A stretch of DNA of 64,000 bases from Asterias rubens (GCF_902459465.1 NC_047068.1:12547195-12611194), one strand, 5' to 3'; counted from the stretch's first letter, positions 37,858-49,787 are shown. Translations and numbers: made by a program. Notes: generated by a model from the letters alone, not told the origin.

Positions 37858-39772
37858 CACAGGATGCATATTCAACACTCTATAAAGTACAATTTAGACT
37901 AAATATTAAAATGCTTAATTAGTACTTTCCATTCACAGTCTCAACAACCATCTTGAAAAAAATAAAATAGTTAACTATCATAAGGTGACTTTTTTTTTCT
38001 TGATAAAACCTTTTCCATTCTTGTCTAATGATAAGTGGTTTATTGCCACACCCGTTTTGAGTTAATTTAATTTTACATGTCAATATTTTTAAATGTCAAA
38101 GTGTGGCTCCATTAATAGAATTCTACTCTATTTAATTTCAATTTGTATTATTTTGTAAATGTAAAATTGTTGTAAATCGGCCTTCGTGCTGCGAGGACAA
38201 TTTTTTAATAAACCATTTTTTTATCTATCAATCTATCTTTAAAAAAAAAAAAAATTCCCCACATGTAGTGTGTGAGACTTCACACATACCACTTTTCCCC
38301 CAATACCAGTTTGGGTATTTCAGCTAATCTGTATTTCAGTCACTGATTATCAACCAAATGGTGTAAAAACATTCGCTATTAATTACATTTCTAAAAAAAA
38401 CCTACAAACTTCTGAGACTTGGCAACTTGTCTAGAGTGAGAACCAATCCCTCTAATTTCCTCATCTCCTATAGGTCACTCCGCACTGAAGTGTTTAGACT
38501 TAGAATGCCTGACCCTGTGAATAAGCAGTTGTTGTTATGACCTATACATCTACTGACCCCAGTCCTTTGCAATCCTCCACCTCGTTTGAGGATTGAAGAA
38601 CAAATTTCATCCTAAATCCTTCAAAACTCCAGCCCAACCTCCAGCCTGATTGTGATCAATTCACCACTGCACATAATAACTCCATAGAACTCTCGGTATG
38701 GGGTAGATGGTATACCCCAAAATTGCCCTCAAATATTTCCTACCAAACATGAACCACTTTGACAAGTGACCATCGTGTGTTTTATAACTAAATGCACTGT
38801 ACACATTAAAGCTGTATCAAGTATGCAGACAGGGAGGGAGGGAGGGAGGCCCCACCCCTTCCCCATGACTCTTGGTTCATATCTTATGAGATGATCTTTA
38901 CCAATCCAATGTATGTTAAACTTACATCAGGGTCAACAAATATTATTTGTGTTTTACCCCTACACTAATATTGAAATATTACCGAAAAACTACCTCCCTG
39001 AAAAAATAAAAAATTCAAATATTGGTGCCTTATTTCAGAGAAAGAGTATTAATACCATACAAAATATATTCAAAAAGCATCAAAAAGTTATCACAATAAA
39101 ATAGGCCTAAATATGTTTTTTGTAATATTTCTATACTATATATTATTTTTTCTCCTAAAGGCACTTTGAGCACTCTTTGGCTATGTGCACATAAAAAGCT
39201 TTGTTAAATACTATTAAAAAGAAAACTTTTAAGAAAAAATTCTCTCGACCATGGTCAAGTATCTTAAGCCACGCTCCCATTGGACTTACCGCCGCAAAAT
39301 GCAAACAGTCTGTAACTTACCGGGGTGGTAAATTACGGCTGAACAGAACAGGCCGATTCGAGTCGCGTTAACTTAACAATGCCGCAAATGCGATTGCACC
39401 ATTCCGGTAACTGAACAATACTGTCACGTGATTTCCGTTATCTGGTCAGGAATGGTGACCCTGGTGACCTAGCATGTAACTTACACTCCCTGGTATAAGT
39501 TACCAGACCAAAAAGTCCAATTCGAACGCGGCTGTAGACCAGATCCATGTTTCCTTTGTCGGTGTGTGCTCTATTTTTAGGAGGGGGCACCTCAAGATGA
39601 ATTACTTTGGCAAATCTAACAAATAGAATTTCAGATAACAATTTAAAAACAATTTACAGTTTTGTTTAGAGTATGGAGCTTCCTTTCACTAAAGAAAAAA
39701 AGAGTCTAAATAGTTCTAGGCTTTATCATAGACATATGGTAAAATTTCAGTGAGCATTTATCATTAACTATT
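37858..39772. other. Intergenic stretch without recognised genes
   Basis: Apart from a possible LINE tail at 38085-38240 and a GGGA run at 38830-38850, I see only AT-rich sequence with no coding signal. Confidence 0.5.
38085..38240 (+). mobile_element. Possible LINE 3' tail
   Basis: TTGTAAATCGGCCTTCGTGC, then AATAAACC and ATCTATCAATCTATCTT before a poly-A run, looks like a LINE 3' end with a simple-repeat tail. Evidence is weak. Confidence 0.35.
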
Positions 39773-39879
39773 TTTATTATTATTAATATTTATTTGGCCA
39801 TTCTGCGAATCTGATTGGAGGATTAGCGCGTACTTGAAGATAAAAAACAATACAGGTGTCCCCGTTGTTAGATTATTAC

Positions 39880-42087
39880 CTATTTTTTGAAAGTGTCATC
39901 ATAGGATGGGGGTGGAGCTGACGGTTCCTTTGCCTCAATGTCGGGTTGCTCAGGATATGGTGCTCTGTGGAAATAACAAAGAAAGCCATTGAGCGAGGAA
40001 TGTGGTAAAATGAAAGGAAAAACAGCAATTTCAGCAATTATACACACATCAACTACATGTATCAAGGTGAGATGGGGAAGTTTTTAAAGAGTGGGTAGTT
40101 TTGTGGACAAGCAGTCAAGCAAATCAGACTCAAGCTCTTGTGTTTCTGATGAGCAGAGTGTGGGTTCGAGTCCCAGTCTTAACACTTAAGAAAGTCACTA
40201 TAGGCCAGCCACTTTGCTTTATCCTTCAGATGGGACAAAGAGTCAATAAGTCATTAATGTGTGTAGACTCGTGGACAAGTCGTTAATGGTCTGCCAGGGT
40301 GAGATAGTCGAGTTGTGGCGGTGCCCTCGCTAGATCACTGCTCTCGCACATACTGCAGGTTTCCGGGACTGTAGTCGTAAGAGCAGTAGTCTCGCGGGGC
40401 CACAGCAGTCTTGCGAGAAAACTCTGGACAGACTTGTCTACAAGTCTAATTTGTGTGAGTGATGGCTGTAAAACAATTAATACGCAGCACCTTAAACCTT
40501 AACATGATCTCTTTCAGATGTGAAAAAGTAGGCTCTGTAATAGCGATGCGCATAGCATCCAAAAATAGTTACAATTATTAAAAGTAAAATATTATTATTG
40601 GAAGATTTATTATCATGGTCATTCAACCCTTAATTCATAATGCAAAAGAATTATTAGAGTCCTGAATAGACAAAAAATAACAGTAATTATGGAAGTTATC
40701 AGTTATATGAAAGCAAGCTTCAAAATGATCATTCTATAACACAATTATTAAAAAGATTTTGTTTCAAAATGTTGGTAGTTATCAATCATTAATGTTGTTT
40801 GTTCTTGTAGAAAGAAGATTCCTAACAAAAACCTTTGATTTAGGCCTATAACGCAGACTATGTCATATTTTTAAACAAGTTTACAACAAAATTGTTTTGC
40901 AGTTTACATAGGAAATTGAGTGTTCCCCCTTCTCCCCTCAAAATAGTAGTATAAATAATTTTTGTATCTGGTAGTTTACATGGTCTGACTGGGTGTGTAT
41001 GGACAATATTCTTAAATCCGTGTACATTGTTTCTTTTGCAATATTTGTCACTTTTTGAATTTTTTTTTGTGATTTTTAAACTTGTGCGAGTAATGATTTT
41101 TTTTTTTTTTTTTTTTAGAGTAATAAAGTTTCTTATGTCTTATAAAGTCTACTATTTAATTAAACAGAATCTTTGCATGGTGCAAGATATTCCTTTCTTC
41201 TATTCCGATCCCATTTTTGTAAATTAAACTTACTGAGTTGGGTAGGGAGCTCCAGCTTGCGGATACTGTACTGGGGGAACTTGAGGATACTGTGCAGGAG
41301 GAACTTGAGGATACTGTGCAGGAGGAACTTGCGGATACTGTACTGCAGGAACTTCCGGATACTCTTGAGGTTGTACTTGCCAACCTTGTGGTTGTCCTTG
41401 ATGAACAGGCGGCCCCTGGTAGCTATTTCCTGCCCCGGGGCCATAAACGCCAGTTGGCCCCACCGCTGGCGGATGGACCATAGCCGACTGTGTCCCTGAC
41501 GAGTTAAATCCAAGAGTTCTGAACCTAGCTGATTGTTGTGTCACATTTTTCATCTCCTTTTCCTGCTTCTGCCACCGCATGAAAAATATGCCAGTGAAAA
41601 TGGCACAGATGACACCAATAACGAACATGATGGCACCTGGGGCTACTAAAACAGTGCCCCGGCCACCAAACAATATGGCCCCCCCGGCTAGTCCGAAGAA
41701 CAAGGCGAACATACAAAGGCCCGTTCCCAAGATCATGGAAGGCTTCCCGGCATTACGAGTCTGGGGTACGTGTATGGGAGGAAGGGCACCTTGGGGTGGG
41801 GCACCTTGGAATGGGGCAGCTTGGGGTGGGGCACCTTGGGGTGGGGCACCTTGGGGTGGGGCTCCTTGGGGTGGGGCACCTTGGGGTGGGGCACCTTGGG
41901 GTGGGGCACCTTGGGGTGGGGCACCTTGGGGTGGGGCTCCTTGGGGTGGGGCACCTTGGAATGGGGCACCTTTGGGTGGGGCACCTTGGGGTGGGGCACC
42001 TTGGAATGGGGCACCTTGGGGTGGGGCACCTTGGGGTGGGGCTCCTTGGGGTGGGGCACCTTGGGGTGGGGCACCTTGGGGCGTCAT
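39880..42087 (-). CDS. Proline-rich PQGAP-repeat membrane protein with C-terminal PPxY motif, 312 aa, two coding exons
   Basis: I do not recognise the family. Coding exon 1 is 41234-42087 and ends CA|GTAAGT; coding exon 2 is 39880-39964 after a CACAG acceptor, stop TAG. Residues 3-102 are 20 tandem pentapeptides (PQGAP, with some FQGAP, PKGAP, PQAAP), encoded by 15-bp units. Two strongly hydrophobic segments follow at about 117-140 and 146-170, separated by a short GGRGT turn, with a basic stretch (MRWQKQEKEMK) after the second. A proline/glutamine-rich tail then carries four to five octads close to YPQVPPAQ. The last 27 residues hold PPSY (303-306) in an acidic context, a WW-domain ligand of the kind bound by NEDD4-type ligases. 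No signal peptide is visible. I infer a two-pass (hairpin) membrane protein with cytosolic low-complexity ends. AATAAA hexamers on the minus strand at about 39773 and 39789 could end the transcript. Confidence 0.75.
40101..40235 (+). repeat. tRNA-derived SINE with intact box B
   Basis: GGGTTCGAGTCCC at 40162-40174 is a perfect box B. TGTGGACAAGCAGTCAAG about 55 bp upstream resembles box A. The tail CACTTAAGAAAGTCACT...TCCTTCAGATGGGAC is typical of a tRNA-fused SINE body. A functional tRNA fold is not visible. Confidence 0.65.
41782..42081 (-). repeat. Coding minisatellite, 20 units of 15 bp encoding PQGAP
   Basis: On the plus strand the unit reads GGGGTGGGGCACCTT with few variants (GGGGCTCCTT, GGAATGGGGC). 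Since the unit is a multiple of three, copy-number changes keep the frame. All six frames are open across it, which creates long spurious reading frames on both strands. Confidence 0.9.
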
Positions 42088-42388
42088 ATCCGTCTGGAGT
42101 TTCTTAGTGGTTGAATGAACAAAGTTGAGTAGGCCTACATCAAATGTTCACCGACACTCTACAAGAAGGCCTGAAGTAGCTTCAAAAGAGAGAAAAACAT
42201 GATCATCATTGCAATAGAATCTCATCATAATAACATTTATTAATTGTGTGGTACAGTGTCTAAATGCAGCAACAGAACTTCATCAGGCTGCCATCATCTC
42301 TGTCAACTGCCCTGTAATAGAGTATCACTGCATTACTTTTCCAATATACAAAACTTGCACCAGTAGTTAAATCTGATGCCTTTTTTGT

Positions 42389-42722
42389 TTAAAGGCAGTG
42401 GACACTATTGATAATTACTCAAAATAATTATTAGCAGAAAACCTTTCTTGGTGATGAGTAATGGTGAGAGGTTGATAGTTTAAAACATTGTGAGCAACGG
42501 CTCCCTTTGAAGTGCCATAGTTTTCAAGAAAGAAGTAACTTTCCACAAATTTGATTTCGAGACCTCAGATTTAGAACTTGAGGTCTTGAAATCAACCATC
42601 TAAACGCACACAACTTTGTGTGACATGGGTGTTCTTTCTTTCATTATTATCTCGCAAGTTCGATGACCGATTGAGCCGATTGAGGTTTGTTATTTTATGC
42701 ATGTTGAGACACACCAACAAAT
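42389..42722. repeat. TTAA element family A, 3' truncated
   Basis: The left end is intact (TTAAAGGCAGTGGACAC). The right ~60 bp is missing. It lies 300 bp upstream of the PQGAP gene start. Confidence 0.85.
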
Positions 42723-43140
42723 TAATATGCATTATGCTGGAACCACTGACTGGGTACAATCAGAAGGCAGACAGATTGAATTACAGGTAATAACTGTTGG
42801 GGGCACAATTCTTGTTCTAAATGGTCTGCTGAACAGATGTTCCCTGGACCCCCACAAACTGAAATGATTAAAGCATTGAAAATTTACACACTATGTGAAG
42901 ATTAAATGTATTCAAGATCAAAGGATGCAAGTTCTTTTTGCACATTGTAGAGTCAGAAGGATCTGTTTGTGCACATTCGGGTCCCCCAAAAAAAGAAGGA
43001 GATGAAGAACTCAACGTCTCAAGTGGTTCAATAACTGGAGGACAATCACATTGTGTAGCTCTAGACTATTTTTTAGAGTCTAGAAATGAACTACTTTTTT
43101 TTTAAATCCGTCATTATCGGTCATGTCTAGTTGCAATATT

Positions 43141-43190
43141 AACCCTCCTCCCAACGGCGAAGCCTCGGCTATGCCGCTGGGGGGAGGGTT
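43141..43190. repeat. GC-rich hairpin, copy 1
   Basis: AACCCTCCTCCC pairs with GGGGGGAGGGTT (one mismatch). An inner CGGC/GCCG stem flanks the loop. ACGTT follows, as in the other two copies. Confidence 0.7.
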
Positions 43191-43456
43191 ACGTTTTTTT
43201 AAAAATCGCAACCAGGTCATGTCCGTACTACACTGCGACCAATATTGACAAATTTTGAAACAACGAGCCTTTCTCATACAGCTAACAACAATGGCTTTAT
43301 ATTATAGTCTAGTCATGGAGGAATTGGTCTAGCTAGTCTAGTTATAAATAAGTTAGTTACGAGTAGACTAAGATTAAGAAGAGATTAGAATTAAGATTAA
43401 ACAACTACTACAACCCAAGAATAGAACAACAATTTGCAAATAAAACTATAGTTGTG

Positions 43457-43510
43457 ATAACGTAATCCTCCTCCCGCAAGCTTCAGGCTTCGCCGTCGGG
43501 GTTACGTTAT
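43457..43510. repeat. GC-rich hairpin, copy 2
   Basis: ATAACGTAA...TTACGTTAT arms enclose CCTCCTCCCGCAAGCTTCAG and the inner CTTCGCCG. It lies in the left half of the duplicated block. Confidence 0.75.
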
Positions 43511-43563
43511 AAAAAATAAAATAAATTAATGTAATGGTAATGTATACTATTGTCCACACAAAC

Positions 43564-43716
43564 TGTGGTGATTTTACATGTTATTGTAATAGCGCCCTCT
43601 CTTGGCAGACTTTAGACGGTTAAAACATGGCTACCTAGTTACAGACATGTAGCAGTTCATGAATAAATATAATCAAAGAATAATCCTTGCCATCCGTGTA
43701 ATCTCAAATCAAAACA
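43564..43716 (+). repeat. Left LTR
   Basis: It begins TGTGGTGATT. The shared block is 153 bp, ending AAATCAAAACA. The true end may be the CA at 43711 (148 bp) if the following AAAC is a 4-bp target duplication. It is identical to the right LTR base for base as far as I can read. Confidence 0.9.
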
Positions 43717-43734
43717 TGGTGTCAGAAGTGAAGA
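43717..43734 (+). other. Candidate primer binding site
   Basis: TGGTGTCAGAAGTGAAGA directly follows the left LTR. The initial TGG would pair with a tRNA CCA end. I cannot name the tRNA. Confidence 0.55.
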
Positions 43735-43988
43735 TTTCTCCTGTCAAGACAGTATAGCTGAAGATTGATAGAAGGTGAGCCATAAATCAGCCATAAAACT
43801 CAAGAATTGATGATATAAAAAGACATTGAAAAAAAACGTTGTAACGTTTCTTGTCGAACTGATCTCATACGTTGGGGGACGGGCTTTGCTCCTCCTGTTG
43901 TCTAGCTATTACAGGCTTTATAATAGGGGTATGTACCTGACAGAGATCAATAATACTCATCAATAAAAGGACAATCTTGAACACTAAA

Positions 43989-45270
43989 ATGGCACATCTA
44001 CCCCATCTATCACAACCTCCGGCATTGGATCTGACTGGCAACCTTGCCGAGAATTGGAAACGGTTCAAGCAGCGATATACATTGTATAATATAGCTTCAG
44101 AATTAACTGAGAAAGATGATAAGACTCAGACATCAACTCTCCTTCATATCATAGGGGAGGCAGCCCTCGACATCTACAACACATTTATTTTTGAATCGGA
44201 AGATGATAGTATGAAACAAGATGTTGTGCTAAAGAAGTTTGAGGAATACTGCATGCCGAAGCGCAATATCACATTTGAACGCCACAGATTCTTTACCAGA
44301 GATCAGCAACCAGGAGAAACCATTGATCAGTATGCTACGGAACTCCGTACCCGCAGTAAATCTTGTGAATTCGGCGAGCTTAAAGATTCGCTAATCAGAG
44401 ATCGCATCATTTGTGGAATTCCAGAGGATAGCTTAAGAGAGAGACTCTTAAGGGGAGATAACCTCACTCTGGAAAAAGTCATGCAGCTATGCAGAGCAGC
44501 AGAAACCACAAAGCTACAAGCAAAAGAGCTAGCTCCATCCGGCAAGCCAGTAGTAGATGCAGTACGAGCAAAAGATCGAAGATCGAATGGCAAAGGAAAT
44601 TTCTCCAAAAAGTCTCCACATGCTTTGAATAAGGGTAACAAGACATGTTATCGATGTGCCCAAACACACGAGTATGGTGCATGCCCTGCTCATGGAAAAA
44701 CGTGCACAAAATGTGAAAAAATAAATCACTTTGCAAAAGCCTGCAAGGGTGCACAAAGCTCTCCGTACAGACAGAAAAATGTACACAACGTCACTGAAAC
44801 TCCAGAAGATATGGAAGAATTCTTTGTGGATGTGATAGACAGTGATTCAGGCAACGATGAATGGAAACTTCAACTCCATACACATGGTATAAAAGCAAAC
44901 TACAAGTTGGATACAGGGGCTCAAGCAAATCTCCTTCCTGAAAAGCTGTTTCAACAAATGAAACCACAGCCAAAGCTTCACGCAGCAAAAGTAAAGGCTA
45001 CAGGATATTCGGGAGTAGACATACCCATCACCGGCAAATGTATGGTGAAAGTGCAACACAAAAGTAAGAACTACTTCATTGCATTTCTAGTCACACCAGG
45101 TAATCATCAGCCATTGTTAGGGTTGCAAGCTTGTGAGAAGATGAACCTCATAAAAAGAGTACTAAACATCACTAAAACACCCCTCGAAGTAGAAGATTTT
45201 GCAGATGTGTTCACCGGGTTAGGATGCCTACCTGGAACACACCACATCACAACAAGTGAAGATGCCATAC
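43989..45270 (+). CDS. Gypsy gag-protease reading frame, interrupted at its 3' end by a LINE
   Basis: The first ATG of the frame is at 43989, about 270 bases after the left LTR. The N-terminal part is a capsid-like region typical of Gypsy gag. A double zinc-knuckle region follows at about 44647-44755 (CYRC...H...C and CTKC...H...C). An aspartic protease core with DTGAQANLL lies near 44908-44935. The frame stays open to the LINE junction at 45270 and then runs into the CATA-repeat tail of the LINE. No other disruption is visible. Confidence 0.88.
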
Positions 45271-46691
45271 ATACATACATACATACATACATATCAGCAT
45301 TTATATGAGGCGCCTTTTTCCCAAGGTTACAAAGCGCCTACAGAAGATGCAACAAAGAAAGAAATCCAAACCCAAGATGTTCCAATGTAAAGTGAAGTAA
45401 ACGAGTCAAGTATTTCTGTACAAGTGAGTCTTAAGTAGTTTTTTGAATTGTTTATGTGAAGTTGCATGGCGAAGATGTGATGGTAATGAGTTCCACAGGT
45501 TTGGAGCACTAGCAGAAAAAGCACGCGAACCAGCTCTGGAGACGGTGCGATGTACAGCCAAGAGGTTCTCTGAGGAAGAGCGTAGGGAACGCGGTGGGAC
45601 ATACGGTTGTAGCATGTCGGATATGTATGATGGTGACTGGTGGGCAAGGGATTTGAAGACATGAAGACAAAGTTTGAAGTCAATTCTGTTTGAGATGGGC
45701 AGCCAGTGCAATTTCTGAAATAGTGGTGAAATGTTGTCGTGACGACCGGTCTTAAAGATGAGTCTGGCTGCTTTATTCTGAACTTTCTGGAGACGATTTA
45801 TGTTTTTCTTTGTGGTTCCTTTCAAAAGCGAGTTGCAGTAATCTAGTCTTGACAGCACAAGTGATCTAACAACGGAATGACATGTATCCTCATCGATGTA
45901 AGGACGTATCTTGGCGATATTTCGTAGGTGAAAGTTGGTGTTCTTACTCATTTGTGCAACATGATCATCCATTGACATCCTGGAATCAAACACAACTCCC
46001 AGATTTCGTACCGATTTGGCAGGTGAAATAGTTGTGTTTTCAAAAGTAAACTTGAGGTGACCAAGAGCTTTACTGGCAGTTTTGGAGGAAATTATGATGA
46101 AATCAGTTTTATCTGCGTTAAGTTTGAGTTTGTTGGCCACCATCCAATGCTGAATGTCTTTCACACAAGTAGATAAATTGAACAATGCACATTCTGCATC
46201 TAACGGGATCTTTGGGTCGATGATGGAGTATATCTGAATATCATCAGCGTACATGTGATATAACATATTGTGCTTACGTAGAATTTCCCCAATTGGGACT
46301 GTGTAAAGTGTAAAAGACAAAGGTCCAATAACAGAGCCCTGCGGGGTGCCGTAGTCAAGATTAGTGGTAGTTGAGTCCGCTCCAGGAACATGAACATGGT
46401 TAGTGCGACAGTTGAAATAAGATGAAAACCATTGCAAGGCATTACCGGATATACCAAAGCTTTCTTGAAAGCGGTGGAGCATGATGCCATGGTCTAGCGT
46501 ATCAAACGCCGCTGAGAGATCCAACATAACAAACAAAATAGCTTTTTGTTGATCAATTGCTTTGAGAACGTGATCCTGTACTCTGAGGAGGGCAGTTTCT
46601 GTGCTATGTGAATTGCGGTATGCAGACTGGAGTGGTTCAAACAGGTTGTGATGATTAATGTGCTCAGTAAGTCTAGCAGAGACAACTTTTT
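45271..46691 (-). mobile_element. 5'-truncated CR1/L2-like LINE nested in the Gypsy element
   Basis: On the minus strand a 433-residue frame, open without stops, carries the reverse transcriptase: FEPLQSAYR.STETALL, LDLSAAFDTLDH, YGTPQGSVIGPL, the catalytic YADD and LKLNADKTDF. A C-terminal domain typical of the Jockey/CR1/L2 group follows (NLWNSLPSHLR). The 3' end is a tail of CATA repeats (plus strand) at 45271-45294. The 5' end stops inside the RT region, as expected for abortive reverse transcription. The target duplication is CATAC (45266-45270 and 46692-46696). The first frame coordinate near 46707 includes Gypsy sequence. Confidence 0.93.
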
Positions 46692-46696
46692 CATAC

Positions 46697-47915
46697 CTGT
46701 CCAGCATGCATGTAGGAAAGTGCCTTTTCCTCTACAGGGAAAGCTCAAAGAAGAGCTGGACAAAATGGAGCAAATGCAGGTGATCACAAAGATAGACCAA
46801 CCAACAGATTGGGTGTCGTCACTCTGCGTCGTTGACAAGAAAAACGGCAAGCTCCGAGTGTGTCTGGACCCACGAGATCTAAACCGGGCAATCAAGAGAC
46901 AGCACTACAAATTGCCATCTCGTGCTGAAATTACAGCACACTTTGCAGGAGCAAAATTCTTCAGTAAACTTGATGCCTCAAGCGGATTTTGGCAAATCAA
47001 ATTAGATGATGCCAGCTCAGAACTTTGCACGTTCATCACACCGTTTGGAAGGTATCGTTTCCTTCGTCTTCCCTTTGGCATCAGCAGTGCACCAGAGGTA
47101 TACCACAAAATCATCCATGATCTCTTTTCTGAAGTGCCAGGGGTCAACACAATGATGGATGATATCATCGTTTGGGGTTCAACTCGCGAAGAGCATGACC
47201 AGAATCTCCGACAAGTACTAGAGATAGCAGAGCGTAATAATCTCAAACTGAACCGAGAAAAGTGTGAGTTTGGGGTGATAAAATTTACCTTCATTGGAGA
47301 TGTCATCAGCGACCAAGGAGTCTTGCCTGATCCCAAAAAGGTCTCTGCTATCCTCAACATGCAGAAACCTCAAAATAAGAATGATGTACAAAGATTCATG
47401 GGGATGATCAACTACATGGGCAAATTCATTCCAGATCTATCTACCAAGTCAGCACCACTATGCAGCTTGCTTGACCAGAAGAATCAATGGATGTGGCTTG
47501 AAGCACAGGAAAAGGCGTGGCAAGAACTGAAAGTTATACTGACAACAGCGCCAGTGCTCAGGTTCTATAACCCCAAAAAGCCCATCAAGCTATCAGCTGA
47601 TGCATCAAAGAATGGGCTCGGTGCAGTTCTACTACAACAGTATGATAATGAATGGGCACCAGTGGCGTATGCATCCAGAGCCATGACAGCGGCCGAGACA
47701 AGATACGCCCAAATTGAAAAGGAACTGTTAGCCATAACCTATGCATGTGAACGCTTTCACCAGTACATCTACGGACAACAAATAGAAGTGGAAACTGACC
47801 ATAAACCACTCATTCCGTTGTTCACTAAACCACTGTGTGATTGTCCATTAAGAGTACAACGCATGCTCATCAGAGTACAACGCTACGACTTGAAAGTGTC
47901 TTACACACCGGGTAA
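46697..47915 (+). pseudogene. Gypsy pol, reverse transcriptase and RNase H part
   Basis: After the LINE, pol resumes. Reverse transcriptase motifs: RVCLDPRDLN, KLDASSGFWQI, FGRYRFLRLPFG and the catalytic MDDI. The RNase H begins at LSADASKNGLGAVLLQ and includes TDHKPL. The frame is open until near 47915, where a small indel shifts into the integrase frame, so RNase H and integrase are not continuous. Confidence 0.88.
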
Positions 47916-49313
47916 ATGTATACCGCTGACACACTTTCATGGGCAGTCGATCCTCATGCAGATAAAGACAGCTCCAAAGAGGATGACATTCAAGCCTATG
48001 TCAATACAATATTGACCAACATGCCAGTGTCCTCTAACAGGAAGAAAGAAATCGCCCTGGAGACAAAACGCGATGAAACCCTCAAGACACTGAGCACAAT
48101 CATCAATGAAGGTTGGCCCGACGTGAAGAGCAAATGTCCAGTTGCAATCAGCGATTACTGGAACGCACGTGATGAACTTTCACAAGCAGACGACATGTTG
48201 TTCAAGGGAACTAAAATAATCATCCCAACATCAATGCGCCGAAGCATGCTTGAGAAAATCCATGAAGGTCACCTCGGCATTGAGAAATGTAAACGTAGAG
48301 CCAGAGAAGTTATGTATTGGCCTCGCATCAACCAAGATGTAGCTGACATGGTAAAAAATTGCAACTCATGTCAAACATACCAGCCAAAGCAGACGGCAGA
48401 AACACTCCAGCCGCACCCTACTCCCGACCGCCCATGGCAAAAGGTAGGAGCAGATTTGTTCACACTCAACAGTAAGAACTATATAGTCATTGTAGACTAC
48501 TTCTCACAATTTGTAGAAATTTGCACATTGACAAGCACAACCAGCGGCACAGTGATTAACAACTTGAAGTCTGTGTTTTCGCGACAGGGAACTCCACATG
48601 AAATGTTCACCGACAATGGACCCCAGTTTTCCAGTGCTGAATTCAAACGCTTTTCAGCAGATTGGGACTTCACACACACCACATCGAGTCCCCACTATCC
48701 TCAGTCAAATGGATTGGTGGAAAATGCTGTGAAAATTTTCAAGAACATGATCCGCAAAACAGTTAACAGTGGCCAAGACATCTATAGAGCTTTGCAGATT
48801 TATCGCAGTACACCACTTGAGTGCGGGAAATCCCCAGCAGAGCTGCTGTACAACAGAAGAATTCGTTCCAATCTTCCCATTGTGGACAGCTTGCTTGGTT
48901 TTAAACATCTGGACAGTAAAGCATTCAAGCAAAGAAAGGACGCACAAAAGGAAAAACAAAAGGGTGGATCCCGTGACCTTCCTCTACTTCAAGTAGGAGA
49001 TACCGTGAGGCTGCTGGATACGACTAAGAATATGTGGTCTCAGGGCGGAGTAGTTACAGCCGCATTGCCAAACCGTTCATATCAAGTAGATACAGGCAAG
49101 GGCACGAGACGTCGTAATAGGCGGCACTTGAGAGTTGCTTCACAACCGCCACAGCAGTGTGATTTCATCGAGCCATCATCCAAAGAACAGGATTTCGAAA
49201 CAACCACGACCGCAACAGCAGTTGAGCCGAACAACAACGACATCACTCAACCAACAGCTACTATGACCAGGAGCGGACGAGTTGTTAAGCCACCGATAAG
49301 ACTTGATCTATAA
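47916..49313 (+). pseudogene. Gypsy pol, integrase part
   Basis: The integrase zinc finger is HEGHLGIEKC...CNSCQ. The catalytic core shows GADLF (first D), FTDNGPQF (second D) and a downstream GLVENAV (E). A C-terminal chromatin-binding-like segment (VGDTVRLLD...) and a Thr/Asn-rich tail end at TAA 49311-49313. It is open throughout but out of frame with the preceding RNase H. Confidence 0.9.
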
Positions 49314-49621
49314 ATCGCGAGACTTGCCAAACCTTACTTACAGTCACAGTTAAACTTAGCGTTAATTAGTTTACAGCGTTCATGAGTTTACAGCGTTAAT
49401 GAGTTTACAGCATTATCTTCAAGTTCTTAAATTTAAAGTTTTCTTGAGGAAATTTAGTTGTTTTTATAAACACCAGTCTTCGAGAATTAACACTGAACTT
49501 TTCCGCATCGTCTTCATAACACTACCGCATCGCGATACGCGTATCAACTGGAATGTGAACTTTGAACTATATACATGTACACTGTCAGGACAATAACTTC
49601 ATATTATGAACTTCTTTATTT

Positions 49622-49634
49622 AAAGAAAGGAAGA
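49622..49634 (+). other. Polypurine tract before the right LTR
   Basis: AAAGAAAGGAAGA directly abuts the TGTGG start of the right LTR, where plus-strand priming is expected. Confidence 0.7.
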
Positions 49635-49787
49635 TGTGGTGATTTTACATGTTATTGTAATAGCGCCCTCTCTTGGCAGACTTTAGACGGTTAAAACATG
49701 GCTACCTAGTTACAGACATGTAGCAGTTCATGAATAAATATAATCAAAGAATAATCCTTGCCATCCGTGTAATCTCAAATCAAAACA
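49635..49787 (+). repeat. Right LTR
   Basis: It is identical to the left LTR over 153 bp. It is followed by AAGCAATCAATTC, which continues the host sequence preserved in the second copy of the local duplication. Confidence 0.9.

Larger units (their letters stand above)
43564..49787 (+). mobile_element. Ty3/Gypsy LTR retrotransposon (mag/SURL-like), broken by a nested LINE and a pol frameshift
   Basis: Two identical direct LTRs (TG...CA) bracket gag, protease, reverse transcriptase, RNase H and integrase in Gypsy order. A primer-binding-site-like TGGTGTCAGAAG follows the left LTR and a purine tract precedes the right LTR. A LINE occupies 45271-46691 in the opposite orientation, and the pol frame shifts near 47915. 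Without the LINE the element would be about 4.8 kb. LTR identity suggests recent insertion. The closest type I know is the mag/SURL lineage of echinoderms and other invertebrates, judged from the zinc knuckle, integrase and short LTRs. The broken frames make this copy non-autonomous. Confidence 0.93.

Noticed and set aside
40101..40286. Possible tRNA gene (perfect box B)
   Set aside because: There is no foldable acceptor stem or anticodon arm at the right spacing; a SINE fits better.
41579..42118. Long plus-strand frames (179, 114 and 103 aa) over the PQGAP array
   Set aside because: The 15-bp repeat leaves all frames open; only the minus frame has hydrophobic segments, consistent splicing and a C-terminal PPxY.
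45443..45664. Plus-strand frame of 73 aa
   Set aside because: It is antisense to the nested LINE RT C-terminal region.
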